42,362 bases of DNA from Moorena sp. SS36440bin_2 (GCA_011524395.1 WTKN01000195.1:1-42362), one strand, 5' to 3'; positions 15,896 through 25,494 are shown, counted from the stretch's first letter. The notes: generated from the letters alone by a model not told the origin. Program-made: numbers and translations.

Positions 15896-15930
15896 CTGAA
15901 CGCGCACGCGTGCGCGTAGCGCATAGGCTG
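15896..15930. repeat. Copy of the GCGCACGCGT repeat
   Basis: CTGAACGCGCACGCGTGCG followed by CGTAGCGCATAGGCTGA matches the two 32-bp units at 61-124 with few changes, showing that this motif is dispersed. Confidence 0.75.
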
Positions 15931-15961
15931 ACCACTGAACGCTGATAGCTAACCTGTCAAC

Positions 15962-16696
15962 TTATTCTTGATTCAATGGAGACTTAGATTTAATTTTAAA
16001 TACGGAATCTGAAAACTCACCAATAGAATCAGGGACAGATACAATTTCCGGTTCGGTGCGTTGTCCAAACATCAAGGTTGCTTTACTAGTAGAGGGAGAG
16101 AAAAGAATCTGTGTGATTTTGCTATAATCCCACCGTTTCTGATCATAGAGAGCAAGCACCTTCGTAAGATTTTCTAAGGTCATCTCCTCCTTATTCTCGA
16201 ACATAAACTCAACAGGACGATTAAATACTTTGTCCAAAAAATTGCCGTAAAACTCATCAATATATAGGTTTCGAGTTTGTGTCATCATCAGTACCTTACG
16301 CAATTCCTGACTTAACTCATAGGCTCCCTCTTTGGTGCAAATCACCTGCTCATTGATAGCAACGGATTTCTGAGAGCCATTTTTACGACAGGGATTATTG
16401 TTAGAAGACTTTACCACTCGTCCAGAGTTGAGGTCGTCCCCAAGTTGATCAAACTCATCAACCGCTCTGCGTGTGCCTTGGATTATACGCCTGCCTTCAC
16501 GAATGGTATTAGTTACCTCTTGAACATCTCGACGGATTTGGCGGAGCTCATCGAATAATCCAGCAATCTCGAAGGTGGGAACATTGCTATTGTCATGCTT
16601 CCCAGGTACTATTCCGGCTGTTGCGGGAAGCATTTGCCACATCACGGACGCTGACAACAGGTAAGCTGAACCTTGGAAAATGAATTTGTGAACCAT
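15962..16696 (-). CDS. Exported protein of unknown function
   Basis: I do not recognise the 244-residue product. Residues 1-28 are a plausible signal peptide (basic start, hydrophobic GSAYLLSASVMWQMLPATAG). Residues 42-75 are a predicted helix rich in charged heptads (FDELRQIRRDVQEVTNTIRE). A central segment has two cysteines, in NPCRKNG and VICTKEGAYELSQ, that could form a disulfide. The later half (MTLENLTKVLALYDQKRWDY) looks helical and the C-terminus polar. It is probably periplasmic or secreted. It is flanked by repeats on both sides with no operon partner. Confidence 0.6.
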   Translation of the reverse strand: MVHKFIFQGSAYLLSASVMWQMLPATAGIVPGKHDNSNVPTFEIAGLFDELRQIRRDVQEVTNTIREGRRIIQGTRRAVDEFDQLGDDLNSGRVVKSSNNNPCRKNGSQKSVAINEQVICTKEGAYELSQELRKVLMMTQTRNLYIDEFYGNFLDKVFNRPVEFMFENKEEMTLENLTKVLALYDQKRWDYSKITQILFSPSTSKATLMFGQRTEPEIVSVPDSIGEFSDSVFKIKSKSPLNQE

Positions 16697-16860
16697 GACT
16701 ATGGAATCCTGACTTAAAGTGGTCCACTATCTTTTTCTTTTGGCAAAATTAAAATCCGGAAACTTATCGACAATTTTTCCGGATTTGGTTAACTTACCCT
16801 TGTATTATCAACTCCGGTTGAATACCCATAATTAAGTTGAATACCCATAATTAAGAGTGT

Positions 16861-16900
16861 GGGGAGATGGGGAGATGGGGAGATGGGGAGATGGGGAGAT
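16861..16900. repeat. Five tandem GGGGAGAT octamers
   Basis: A perfect 8-bp tandem repeat, in the repeat-filled gap 16697-17100. Confidence 0.95.
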
Positions 16901-16917
16901 TTTGATTAAGCGTGATT

Positions 16918-16966
16918 TGCGCGGTCTTGGGGGTTTCCCCCATGAGCGACTGCATCAAGACAGGGT
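16918..16966. repeat. Dispersed repeat C, copy 2
   Basis: GCGCGGTCTTGGGGGTTTCC and CCCATGAGCGACTGCATC form a hairpin-prone element (GGGGG / CCCCC core) matching the copy at 1107-1233. Confidence 0.75.
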
Positions 16967-17049
16967 AATTATTCGATTGCACCATTTCCTGATCAGCTAC
17001 GATATAGCCTTTTTCATAGCTATGAGGTACACAGAATTTTTTCCCTAAT

Positions 17050-17111
17050 CCCTACACCCTACAACCTACAACCTATACCCTACACCCTACACCCTACACC
17101 CTACACCCTAT
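17050..17111. repeat. Heptamer tandem repeat (ACCCTAC)n overlapping the WcaF gene end
   Basis: About eight ACCCTAC-type heptamers. The last units supply the final codons and stop of the leftward acetyltransferase gene. Confidence 0.9.
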
Positions 17112-17709
17112 TCCATATCTCCTCGATTTCCCGTCGATAGCGGGGACGTGCTGGAATTCCCCAGCATACTTGCTGCTCTGGGATATTACTAAACACAGTG
17201 CTGCGAGCACCAATTACCGCATTGGCTCCAATTTGAACACCGGGCGCAATGAAGCAATCGGCGGCAATCCAAACTCCGTTACCAACACTAATCTCAGATG
17301 TGATTAAACCAAAGGCTGGGTCTTTCATATCGTGGCTACCAGTACAGAGGTAACATTTTTGAGAAATAACGCAATGACTACCAATGCGAATCCTATCCAA
17401 GCTGTAGAAAACCACATCATCCCCAATCCAACTGTACTCACCAACTTCTACTTTCCACGGGTAAGTAAAACGAGCCGTGGGTCGAATGATGACATTAGGA
17501 CCAATCTTGGCTCCAAATTGTTGTAGCAGCCATCGCCGGAAGCCATTCAAGTTATGAGGACTTAAGGGAAATGCGATCGCTTGCACCAACCACCAGAGTA
17601 AGATGAACCAGCCCGGACGTCCTCGGTCAAACCAAGATTGGTCGTACTGGCGTAAATCCACTAAGGGTTCTAAATCTAACGCTGGTAGTTTACTTAAGTC
17701 ATTAGTCAT
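17101..17709 (-). CDS. WcaF-type hexapeptide acetyltransferase
   Basis: A 202-residue left-handed beta-helix acyltransferase of the WcaF/colanic acid type. Residues about 70-190 contain the hexapeptide coils (IGPNVIIRPTARFTYPW, VGEYSWIGDDVVFY, IGSHCVISQKCYLCTG, VGNGVWIAADCFIAPG, IGANAVIGARSTVF). SHDMKDP carries the usual catalytic His region. It should O-acetylate a sugar using acetyl-CoA. It lies 9 bp after the GT2 gene at 17719-18672 on the same strand, so the two probably act on the same surface polysaccharide. The stop codon and last codons fall within a heptamer repeat, so the C-terminus has probably been replaced by repeat sequence. Confidence 0.88.
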   Translation of the reverse strand: MTNDLSKLPALDLEPLVDLRQYDQSWFDRGRPGWFILLWWLVQAIAFPLSPHNLNGFRRWLLQQFGAKIGPNVIIRPTARFTYPWKVEVGEYSWIGDDVVFYSLDRIRIGSHCVISQKCYLCTGSHDMKDPAFGLITSEISVGNGVWIAADCFIAPGVQIGANAVIGARSTVFSNIPEQQVCWGIPARPRYRREIEEIWNRV

Positions 17710-17718
17710 AATTTAGAC

Positions 17719-18672
17719 TCAGGTATTTTGAGAGACAACTGATGGCTTTGGTGTTACTGGTGTCTGTACTGGTTCACTTTTTTGTACATTCAGCTTACCG
17801 CTAAACTTTTGTAACTCATAGAGTTTGACACCAATTTGATATTCATACTGACTCAACAGGCGTCCATAAATGTATCCAGCTTTTCCATCTAGAAAGCCCA
17901 GCTGTATAACGTAAAACAAAATAAACCGCAGTATTGGTTTAAACGGTAGTCGAACCCAGATTTTTTTCAGAAACCGCTTGCGCTGTACTGCGTTTCCAAA
18001 CAAATTGCCGCCGATGGTGCCAGAGTCATCTTTACCAGTAAGTAGATTCAGATAGACACGAGCTTCCCAATTGGAGTAGCGATTGTGCCGTTCTAGCCAA
18101 TGGTAAATGTCCTTAAAATCAATGTGCAGCATATCATTTTCAAGATAGCCAGCCTTGCCGTGTAGGACAACATGTTCATGGACTTCGTTGTCTCCAGTAT
18201 TGGGAATTCCTTCCGTTTTCAGGTTTTCGTAGCGACCTTTTTCGTGCTTAAACAACCGTAGATTCCAGTCTGGATATTTGCCACCAAAGCGAATCCATTT
18301 CCCTAGGAAGAATACTCTACGATTGATATAGTAGCCATTATAATCAGGATTTTCGATTGCCACAGCAATCTCATCCCAAAGTTCTGGAGTAATGCGCTCG
18401 TCGCAATCAACAATTAATACCCATTCATTGCGGAATTCAAGATTTTCTAAGCTCCAGTTTTTCTTTTTGGGCCAAAACCCATCAAAATAAAATTGAACTA
18501 TGTTTGCACCGTATTCTTTGACAATTTCAATGGATCGATCGCTGCTTTGGGAATCGACAACAAACACTTCATCCGCTCTATTAACACTCTCAAGACAAGC
18601 GGGTAAATTAGCCTCTTCATTTTTGGCTGGGATTAGAACTGAAACCGGAAGTTTAGTGTTAGGATATTTCAT
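17719..18672 (-). CDS. Glycosyltransferase family 2 (WaaE/KdtX-like)
   Basis: A 317-residue GT-A fold enzyme. PVSVLIPAKNEEANLPACL at residues 9-27, the nucleotide-binding VVDSQSSD (38-45), and WVLIVDCDERITPELWDEI with the metal-binding DCD at about 89-91 are clear. GKYPDWNLRLFKHEKGRYE followed by a VHEHV motif is typical of the WaaE-like subgroup that adds glucose to polysaccharide or LPS core. No transmembrane anchor is obvious, but a hydrophobic segment near residues 240-255 (FKPILRFILFYVIQLGFLDG) could associate with the membrane. It is cotranscribed with the WcaF-type gene. Confidence 0.88.
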   Translation of the reverse strand: MKYPNTKLPVSVLIPAKNEEANLPACLESVNRADEVFVVDSQSSDRSIEIVKEYGANIVQFYFDGFWPKKKNWSLENLEFRNEWVLIVDCDERITPELWDEIAVAIENPDYNGYYINRRVFFLGKWIRFGGKYPDWNLRLFKHEKGRYENLKTEGIPNTGDNEVHEHVVLHGKAGYLENDMLHIDFKDIYHWLERHNRYSNWEARVYLNLLTGKDDSGTIGGNLFGNAVQRKRFLKKIWVRLPFKPILRFILFYVIQLGFLDGKAGYIYGRLLSQYEYQIGVKLYELQKFSGKLNVQKSEPVQTPVTPKPSVVSQNT

Positions 18673-18828
18673 AATTAAACACCTGCAATTTGGGAAACCT
18701 AAAATTTGGGGATTTTTATGAAAAGTCTATTGGCCAAGAATAACTAACAGCAAACCTTAACTCAAATTAAGGCTTATCAGTCAACAGTTAACAGTCAACA
18801 ATCAACCAAAATTATCTGTGCTATAGCA

Positions 18829-18913
18829 AAGGGAACAGCGGATATGGGAAAAGGGAACAGCGGATATGGGAATATCCCATCAAAATTGTATCAATTCCTA
18901 CACGGATTGCTAT
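18829..18913. repeat. Dispersed repeat A, copy 2
   Basis: AAAGGGAACAGCGGATATGG is present twice in tandem, followed by a region ending CGGATTGCTATAT. It matches the copy at 5664-5741. The remainder of the gap 18673-18944 has short AGTCAACA-type repeats. Confidence 0.7.
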
Positions 18914-18944
18914 ATATTATAAGATAACCTATTATCCAGTCTCA

Positions 18945-19898
18945 TTAATGACTGGAATGATTGTGGGATAGAGAGGAGTTGCTCCTTTGTAGCATTCCTT
19001 TAATTACTGCACTCAGATAACCGATTTGACCATAGGCATAAACGAAATTATCAAAGCGCAGAGCTGGATTGCGGAAGTGCTTCAAGGATTTGTAGATTCC
19101 TCGAATCATTCGTTCACCTCCCCGTAAAAATTGGGCAGTACCCGCACGACCAACCAATTGTTCACGGTAACACTCGCTAATACCTTGCCACCAACCACGA
19201 TTCAAAAACCAACGTTTATTGATTCGTTCTGGGGCAACATTGTGAGCTACTAGAGCATCAGGTAGATAAGCAACCTGCCAACCATCCTGGAGAGCTAATT
19301 CTGTCATATGTAACTCTTCATTAGATAACAAATTTTTCCCCACACGACCTAAATTGACATCAAAACCACCAATTTTATCCAGGAAAGTCCGCCTGATCGA
19401 GTAATTTAAACCTCTGGGAGTCAAACCAGGATTTTGGATCTCAATAAGGGTTTCCCCTAGGTCATAAGCTCCCAAATTTCCGGCTAGGTCTGGTGATAAC
19501 CAGGAGGGAGAGGTAATGCCATCTGGCCACAATAGGGTTACTTTACCACCAGCAATTGCTAGTTTCTCGTTATTTTGATAAGCTTCGTAAATTGTCTTAA
19601 GCCAACGGGGACTGGCAACCGCATCATCATCCAGATAAGCTAAAATAGCAGCAGAGGCAGTGGCAGCACCGGTGTTACGAGCTACGGATAAACCAAGTAC
19701 GGGTTCATAAACATAGTTTAGTCGAGAGTTCTCCAAGCGTTGGTCAACTATGTTACGGGTGCGATCGCTTGAGGCATTATCGACCACAATTACTTCATAA
19801 TCGGCAAAATCCTGCTGTAGCAAGCTGTCAATGGCTGCACCCAAATATTCTTCACGATTGTGGGTGCAGATGATGGCAGAAATTAGAGGCTCTGACAT
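18945..19898 (-). CDS. Glycosyltransferase family 2
   Basis: A 317-residue GT2 protein. The ATG at 19898 (MSEPLISAIICTHNREEYL) is preferred to an upstream TTG. Donor-binding motifs are VIVVDNASSDRT at 36-47 and the metal-binding AYLDDDAVASPRW at 87-99. The middle has the acceptor-side pattern GGFDVNLGRVG then LLSNEELHMTELALQDGW, usual for this family. The C-terminus lacks a clear membrane helix. It probably extends a surface glycan. It is co-oriented with the other GT2 gene but 272 bp apart with repeat sequence between, so it may be a separate unit. Confidence 0.88.
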   Translation of the reverse strand: MSEPLISAIICTHNREEYLGAAIDSLLQQDFADYEVIVVDNASSDRTRNIVDQRLENSRLNYVYEPVLGLSVARNTGAATASAAILAYLDDDAVASPRWLKTIYEAYQNNEKLAIAGGKVTLLWPDGITSPSWLSPDLAGNLGAYDLGETLIEIQNPGLTPRGLNYSIRRTFLDKIGGFDVNLGRVGKNLLSNEELHMTELALQDGWQVAYLPDALVAHNVAPERINKRWFLNRGWWQGISECYREQLVGRAGTAQFLRGGERMIRGIYKSLKHFRNPALRFDNFVYAYGQIGYLSAVIKGMLQRSNSSLSHNHSSH

Positions 19899-20138
19899 AG
19901 GGAACCTGATCAAGGAAGCTTCATTCTCAGTATTCCCTACTCAACCAGGATTGTTCAACCTTCTTGATTGCTTTAAATAACCCATATACTGTTAATGGGT
20001 TATTAATCAGTTGCACAGAGAAATTACACTGAAGTCATTAGTTCACGGTTCTTTGCAAAGATTCCCATACTTCGGTTTACTCTTTTTATAAGCATCTTTG
20101 AGAATTATTAATCCAATTGACCGAAACTTTTATTGGTT

Positions 20139-20912
20139 ATGGCAGTTACTATCAAGCAGTTGAATCAATGGAAACAACAGGAGCGTCAGATTGTGGTGCT
20201 GACTGCTGCGGATTATGCGATCGCTCAGCTGTTGGATGAAGCGGGAGTAGACATAATCATGGTCGGGGATTCTCTAGCAATGGTTACCCTGGGTTACTCC
20301 ACAACGCTGCCAGTGACCCTTGAGGAAATGATTCACCATGCCAAAGCGGTGTGTCGCGGTGTTAAACGGGCATTAGTGGTTTGTGATTTGCCGTTTTTGA
20401 GTTATCAGGAAAGTCCTCAGCAGGCAATCCACTCTGCCGGTAGAGTGTTGAAGGAAACTGGGGCAGTGGCAGTGAAGTTGGAGGGAGGATATCCTGCCAT
20501 GGCTGAAACGGTGGGGAGGCTTACGGCTGTGGGAATTCCGGTGATGGGTCATGTAGGTTTAACACCCCAGTCTATTAATCTGCTAGGTTTACGGCAACAA
20601 GGAAAAACACCGGAAACTGGGGAGCGGATTTTGCAGGATGCGATCGCATTGGAGCAAGCTGGTGCCTTTGCTATCGTTTTAGAACATATTCCACCGGATT
20701 TGGCAATGTCAATTACACAAAAATTAACTATTCCCACCATTGGCATTGGAGCTGGAGCCCACTGTGATGGGCAGGTGTTAGTTACAGCAGATTTACTAGG
20801 ACTTTCCGAGCGCCAGCCACCCTTTGCTAAGTCTTATGTTAATTTGCGCCAGGTAATTACCCAAGCCGTGCAGGAGTTTAGTACAGAGGTTCGTTCTGGA
20901 AAATTTCCATAA
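20139..20912 (+). CDS. panB: 3-methyl-2-oxobutanoate hydroxymethyltransferase (ketopantoate hydroxymethyltransferase)
   Basis: A 257-residue PanB. The ATG at 20139 ([12 protein letters not shown]) is chosen over a TTG two codons upstream. Characteristic segments are [45 protein letters not shown] (metal-binding Asp in VGDS), [10 protein letters not shown] and [13 protein letters not shown] with the catalytic Glu. It converts 2-oxoisovalerate plus methylene-tetrahydrofolate to ketopantoate, the first committed step toward pantothenate and CoA. The length fits the family. No other pan gene is next to it. The following GH9 gene starts 44 bp later in the same direction and may be cotranscribed, though functionally unrelated. 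Confidence 0.95.
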   Translation: MAVTIKQLNQWKQQERQIVVLTAADYAIAQLLDEAGVDIIMVGDSLAMVTLGYSTTLPVTLEEMIHHAKAVCRGVKRALVVCDLPFLSYQESPQQAIHSAGRVLKETGAVAVKLEGGYPAMAETVGRLTAVGIPVMGHVGLTPQSINLLGLRQQGKTPETGERILQDAIALEQAGAFAIVLEHIPPDLAMSITQKLTIPTIGIGAGAHCDGQVLVTADLLGLSERQPPFAKSYVNLRQVITQAVQEFSTEVRSGKFP

Positions 20913-20956
20913 TAACCCATAATCAAGATACCATTGAAGTAAAAGCTTGAGCATAG

Positions 20957-22690
20957 ATGAAAATAGATAGAAGATTTTTTATCGGCTGGATCAGTGCGAT
21001 CGCTTATGGAATTTTTTCCAAGGTTAATGCTCAACCCTATAATCCAGCAGCTAGAGGAAAAATTGTTATCAATCAAATAGGTTATTACCCAACTGGGCCT
21101 AAGTTGGCGTTCTTAATCAATTCCCGAAATTCGGAAAATAACCAGGTTGAACTTGTTGATTTAATCACTCACAAAACGGTTTTTGTGACCAAGCTGGGAA
21201 ACTCTGTAAATGATAAAGCCAGTAATGATAAAATCAGAGTTATTGATTTTACTAAATTCGATAAATCAGGTAGCTATTACCTGAAATACGGCTATAGTCA
21301 GTCTTATCCTTTTGGTATTGGTAAGGAAATTTATAAGGATACTTTTACAAAGCTACTCCGGTCTTACTATTTGCAACGGTGTGGTGTTGCTGTAAATGAT
21401 TCAGTATCTGGAGTAAAACATCCCCCCTGCCATCTCAAAGATGGGATTATTGCCCACAACGATGAGTTTCATAAAGCTGGTGACTTCATCTCTGCCCAAG
21501 GTGGCTGGCATGATGCTGGGGATTTTGGTAAATATGTTGCGCCAATGACAGTCACCATCGGACGGTTGTTAAGCTTGTACGAGCAATATCCTAAATTATT
21601 TAGGGACAAGCAATTAACCATACCAGAAAGCGGCAATGGTAGACCTGACCTACTCGATGAGGTAAAAGTAGGATTAGATTGGCTGTTGAAGATGCAGCGG
21701 CAGGATGGTGCTGTCTACCGCAAGTTGTCAGGAAAAAATTGGCCAGGGGAAATTCTACCCAATCAAGATACTCAACCACGGTACACTTTTGGGATCTCGA
21801 CACCTGAGACTGGCAAGTTTGCAGCAGTAATGGCAATGGCTGCTAGAGTTTATACTCCCTTTGACAAGCAACAGGCTGAAACCTACTTACAAGCGGCTCA
21901 GAAAGCCTGGGGGTTTCTCCAAAAACAGCGATCTATGAAGGTGGATTGGCAAGAAGGAGATGACACTGGTTCAGGTAAGTATCTTTTTGGAGAGTGGGAT
22001 CAGCAAGCATCCTTAAAAACAGATCAAGATGACCGCTTCTGGGCAGCCGTAGAACTGTATATTACTACAGGGGAGACTAGCTACGAGAAATACTTAGCTA
22101 AAACTATCACGGCCTTAGACTATGGTGAGTTTGGTTGGAAAGATCCGTCTGCTCTAGCAATGGTTAACTATTTGGTGCAGAAACAGAGGAAGGGGTCAGA
22201 CAAACTGAAATTAGAAATCACTGCTAGGTTGATGCGAAGGGCGGATAGTCTGATGGAAAAGATTAACCGTAGTGGCTACCGTTTAGCTATTGATAAATTC
22301 CATTGGGCATCTAATCACAAGATAGCTGAAGAAGGAATTACCCTACTTTATGCCTACCGCATCACTAATAACCAAGGCTACTATAAGGCAGCTGTTGAGC
22401 AGTTAGATTATTTGCTGGGGCGGAATCATTTTAATCTTTGCTTTATTACCGGTGTTGGTAGCAATTCCGTGCGTAATGTTCATCACCGGATTTCGCGAGC
22501 TAAAAAAATTGTTATCCCTGGTCTGATGGTAGGGGGTCCTAATACTGATGCCCAGGATGAGATTGCCCCTAAAGGCTTGGGAATGTTGAGTTATGTGGAT
22601 GATGAGCGGTCTTGGGCTACTAATGAATATGCGATTGATTACAATGCTTCGGTGATTGCCTTGATGGGCATGGTTATAGCAGAGACTTAA
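20957..22690 (+). CDS. Glycoside hydrolase family 9 protein (endoglucanase-like), exported
   Basis: A 577-residue GH9 enzyme with an N-terminal CelD-type Ig-like domain (about residues 35-120: VINQIGYYPTGPKLAFL...YYLKYG). The catalytic (alpha/alpha)6 barrel follows. GGWHDAGDFGKYV at 182-194 supplies the nucleophile-activating Asp186/Asp189. GRNHFNLCFITGVGSNSVRN with HHR is the usual substrate-site block, and NEYAIDYNA gives the acid Glu557. The signal sequence has DRRFFIGWISAIAYG, compatible with a Tat or Sec signal, cleaved near VNAQ. It predicts hydrolysis of beta-1,4-glucan or a related polymer outside the cytoplasm, perhaps the cell's own exopolysaccharide or cellulose. No binding module is present. 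Confidence 0.92.
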   Translation: MKIDRRFFIGWISAIAYGIFSKVNAQPYNPAARGKIVINQIGYYPTGPKLAFLINSRNSENNQVELVDLITHKTVFVTKLGNSVNDKASNDKIRVIDFTKFDKSGSYYLKYGYSQSYPFGIGKEIYKDTFTKLLRSYYLQRCGVAVNDSVSGVKHPPCHLKDGIIAHNDEFHKAGDFISAQGGWHDAGDFGKYVAPMTVTIGRLLSLYEQYPKLFRDKQLTIPESGNGRPDLLDEVKVGLDWLLKMQRQDGAVYRKLSGKNWPGEILPNQDTQPRYTFGISTPETGKFAAVMAMAARVYTPFDKQQAETYLQAAQKAWGFLQKQRSMKVDWQEGDDTGSGKYLFGEWDQQASLKTDQDDRFWAAVELYITTGETSYEKYLAKTITALDYGEFGWKDPSALAMVNYLVQKQRKGSDKLKLEITARLMRRADSLMEKINRSGYRLAIDKFHWASNHKIAEEGITLLYAYRITNNQGYYKAAVEQLDYLLGRNHFNLCFITGVGSNSVRNVHHRISRAKKIVIPGLMVGGPNTDAQDEIAPKGLGMLSYVDDERSWATNEYAIDYNASVIALMGMVIAET

Positions 22691-22706
22691 TTATTGATAA
22701 CACGAT

Positions 22707-22737
22707 GTTCCTGGCCAGTCCAAAACCAGCCAGGAAC
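22707..22737. terminator. Bidirectional hairpin between GH9 and fusA
   Basis: A 9-bp perfect inverted repeat (GTTCCTGGC / GCCAGGAAC) lies between two convergent genes. No long T-run on either side, so its strength is uncertain. Confidence 0.6.
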
Positions 22738-22755
22738 TCTAGTTAAATCAAAAGA

Positions 22756-24843
22756 TTATTTAGCGGCTTCCTCGCGTTCTTTCACTTCTTTAATTACCTC
22801 TTCTGCCACATTATTTGGGCAAGGGGCGTAGTGGGAGAACTCCATAGAGAACTGACCACGACCAGATGTCATAGTACGCAGGTCACCAATATAGCCAAAC
22901 ATCTCACTCAAAGGCGCATCTGCCTTAATGCGAGCACCAGTAAGAGTTTTCTCCTGAGACTTAATCATCCCACGGCGGCGATTGAGGTCACCAATTACAT
23001 CCCCCATGTAATCTTCTGGGGTGAATACATCGACTTTCATAATTGGCTCTAACAATTGAGGTGAAGCCTTGCCAAAGGATTGCCGATAAGCAGCCCTGGC
23101 AGCAATTTCAAAGGCTATAGCCGATGAGTCTACGGGGTGGTAGGCACCATCGGTCAAGGTAACCTTGAAGTCTACACAAGGGAATCCAGCCAACAGACCC
23201 TTTTGAATACTGCTTTCAAAGCCCTTTTGCACAGCAGGCCAAAATTCTCTGGGGACATTACCACCAGTGACCTTGGACTCAAACTGGAAGCCAGTACCGG
23301 TTTCACCAGGTTCAATAATGTAATCGATTTTACCATATTGACCAGAACCACCAGACTGCTTCTTGTGGGTATAGCTGTCTTCGATGCGCTTGGTAATGGA
23401 TTCACGGTATGCCACCTGGGGCTTACCTACCTCCACTTCAACGCCATGAGTCCGTTTCAGGATATCAACCTTAATGTCTAGGTGTAGCTCACCCATGCCC
23501 TTAATGATTGTTTCGCCACTTTCCTGGTCAGTTTCAACGTGGAAAGATGGGTCTTCCTGAACCATCTTGCTCAGGGCAATGCCCATTTTCTCAGAGCCAC
23601 CTTTTTTCTTAGGTGCGATCGCAATGGAAATCACGGGGTCTGGGAAGACCATCGGCTCAAGAGTAGCAGGATTTTTGGGATCACAGAGGGTATGCCCAGT
23701 CTGGACATTTTTCATCCCAACGATGGCAACAATATCACCTGCCTGGGCAGAATTAATTTCTTCTCTGGAATCCGCATGCATCTCTACCAAACGACCAATA
23801 CGCTCAGTTTTACCGGTGAAGGTATTAAGTACTGTGTCACCCTTGGATAAGGTTCCTGAGTAGATACGGGTAAAGGTCAGAGCACCAAAGCGGTCATCCA
23901 TGATCTTAAATGCCAAGGCACGCAAAGGTTTTTCTGGGTCAACATAAGCCAGTGTACCGGTTTCGTTACCTTCTAGATCGATTTCTGGCTGGGGTTTGAC
24001 TTCAGTGGGATTCGGCAGGTAGTCAACTACAGCATCAAGTACCAACTGCACCCCTTTATTCTTGAAGGATGAACCGCAGTAGGTAGGGAAGAAAGCCAGA
24101 TCACGAGTTCCCTTGCGAATGCAACGCTTAAGGCTTTCGATATCTGGTTCTTCCCCTTCTAGATACTGTTCCATCACCTCGTCATCCTGCTCCACAGCCA
24201 ATTCAATTAACTGCTCGCGGTAGGTTTCTACATCATCAACCATGTCGGCGGGAACATCTTGAATCTCATAGTTCATGGGATCCCCAGACTCATCCCATAC
24301 CCATGCCTTACGGGTTAGCAAATCTACTAAACCCACAAAATCGTTTTCAGTTCCGATGGGCAGTACCATTACCATAGGCTTAGCACCAAGGACATCTTCT
24401 ACCTGCTTAACCACTCGGTAGAAATCAGCCCCGAGACGGTCAAGTTTGTTGACGTAGATAATCCGAGCCACTTTTGAGTCGTTGGCGTAGCGCCAGTTAG
24501 TTTCTGACTGGGGTTCTACACCACCTGAGCCACAGAAAACACCAACACCTCCGTCGAGAACCTTCAGAGAACGGTAAACTTCAATGGTAAAATCTACGTG
24601 ACCTGGGGTATCAATAATGTTGAGTTGGTGCTCTTTCCAGAAACAACTGGTGGCGGCAGACTGAATAGTAATACCGCGCTCTTGTTCCTGTTCCATAAAG
24701 TCCGTTGTAGCTGCACCTTCGTGAACCTCACCAATTTTGTGGATTTTCCCGGTAAGTTTTAGGATCCTTTCCGTCGTAGTTGTCTTGCCTGCATCAACGT
24801 GAGCAAAGATACCGATATTTCGATAACTCGTGAGGTCTTTCAT
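22756..24843 (-). CDS. fusA: Elongation factor G paralogue
   Basis: A 695-residue translocation GTPase. G1 is AHVDAGKT at 14-21, G2 is RGITIQ, G3 is DTPGHVDF at 78-85, G4 is NKLD and G5 is SSFKNKG; the domain II-V blocks are all present. Compared with canonical bacterial EF-G it starts [15 protein letters not shown] and has NKLDR rather than NKMDR, features of the second EF-G type carried by cyanobacteria. No rpsL, rpsG or tuf gene is adjacent, so this is not the str-operon copy. Cys104 in VFCGSGG lies where a redox-sensitive cysteine is known in Synechocystis EF-G. An AAAGGAG ribosome site precedes the ATG. A HIP1 octamer lies inside the gene near 23616. Confidence 0.93.
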   Translation of the reverse strand: MKDLTSYRNIGIFAHVDAGKTTTTERILKLTGKIHKIGEVHEGAATTDFMEQEQERGITIQSAATSCFWKEHQLNIIDTPGHVDFTIEVYRSLKVLDGGVGVFCGSGGVEPQSETNWRYANDSKVARIIYVNKLDRLGADFYRVVKQVEDVLGAKPMVMVLPIGTENDFVGLVDLLTRKAWVWDESGDPMNYEIQDVPADMVDDVETYREQLIELAVEQDDEVMEQYLEGEEPDIESLKRCIRKGTRDLAFFPTYCGSSFKNKGVQLVLDAVVDYLPNPTEVKPQPEIDLEGNETGTLAYVDPEKPLRALAFKIMDDRFGALTFTRIYSGTLSKGDTVLNTFTGKTERIGRLVEMHADSREEINSAQAGDIVAIVGMKNVQTGHTLCDPKNPATLEPMVFPDPVISIAIAPKKKGGSEKMGIALSKMVQEDPSFHVETDQESGETIIKGMGELHLDIKVDILKRTHGVEVEVGKPQVAYRESITKRIEDSYTHKKQSGGSGQYGKIDYIIEPGETGTGFQFESKVTGGNVPREFWPAVQKGFESSIQKGLLAGFPCVDFKVTLTDGAYHPVDSSAIAFEIAARAAYRQSFGKASPQLLEPIMKVDVFTPEDYMGDVIGDLNRRRGMIKSQEKTLTGARIKADAPLSEMFGYIGDLRTMTSGRGQFSMEFSHYAPCPNNVAEEVIKEVKEREEAAK

Positions 24844-25131
24844 AGTTACTCCTTTATTTACTCCTTAATAAAATTTAAACAAAATCTATGCATATTAACA
24901 ACAATATCCTCTGATGGGGTATCATTGTTATCCTGATGGACAAGCAAGAGGAAATATCAATCAGAGAATAACCAGCCCTCGCCATCATTAGCCTGCTTAA
25001 AAAAATCAATCAGGGAACGACGGTTAGTAGGACGATCAATTATCCACAGTCAACCCACAGAGCTTGGGGAAATGCGATCGCTATTTTTTGGACTAGTTGA
25101 ATAGTCTGCTTGTGTGACCTAATAGCCCTTA

Positions 25132-25422
25132 TCAGTAAGAAAAAAACTCAATTTGAGGGACCAATGGATCTTGAACAACACCCACACCAACAAACCCCCA
25201 CCGTTCAAGCAAATTCTTCAACTGACTACCTGAAACCGACTCTACAGAAAATTGCTCAACTAAATCAGCACCGTGGGTATTGAGATAACTCAGGGCATCA
25301 AAGTGTTCGCGAAACATCAATAGATAGCCAGCTCCAGCCTCTGGGCTACCAGCTTTCGGTTGGGCAACCAGATAACGACCGTTCTTTCTAGAAAGAATCA
25401 GATAATGAATTTGGGTGAACAT
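25132..25422 (-). CDS. Small protein of unknown function
   Basis: The ATG at 25422 gives 96 residues (MFTQIHYLILSRKNGRYLVA...). The frame is open further upstream but there it runs through a GGCAGAAGGCAG-type repeat, so the longer form is rejected. The protein looks globular and soluble: two beta-strands, GAGYLLMFREHFDALSYLNTHG, then a helix-strand end (LKNLLERWGFVGVGVVQDPLVPQIEFFSY). I do not recognise a named domain, though the sequence looks like a conserved cyanobacterial hypothetical. It lies downstream of the ABC permease on the same strand. Confidence 0.65.
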   Translation of the reverse strand: MFTQIHYLILSRKNGRYLVAQPKAGSPEAGAGYLLMFREHFDALSYLNTHGADLVEQFSVESVSGSQLKNLLERWGFVGVGVVQDPLVPQIEFFSY

Positions 25423-25457
25423 TTTGAAAATAGTCTTGAGTGACGTCCTTACAGCAA

Positions 25458-25494
25458 GACAGAAGGCAGAAGGCAGGAGGCAGAAGGCAGGATG
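25458..25494. repeat. GGCAGAAGGCAG-type tandem repeat
   Basis: Three imperfect copies of AGGCAGAAGGCAG just upstream of the small gene at 25132-25422. Confidence 0.75.

Noticed and set aside
22756-24843. Canonical str-operon fusA
   Set aside because: No rpsL, rpsG or tuf neighbour, and the N-terminus and G4 differ from the usual copy.
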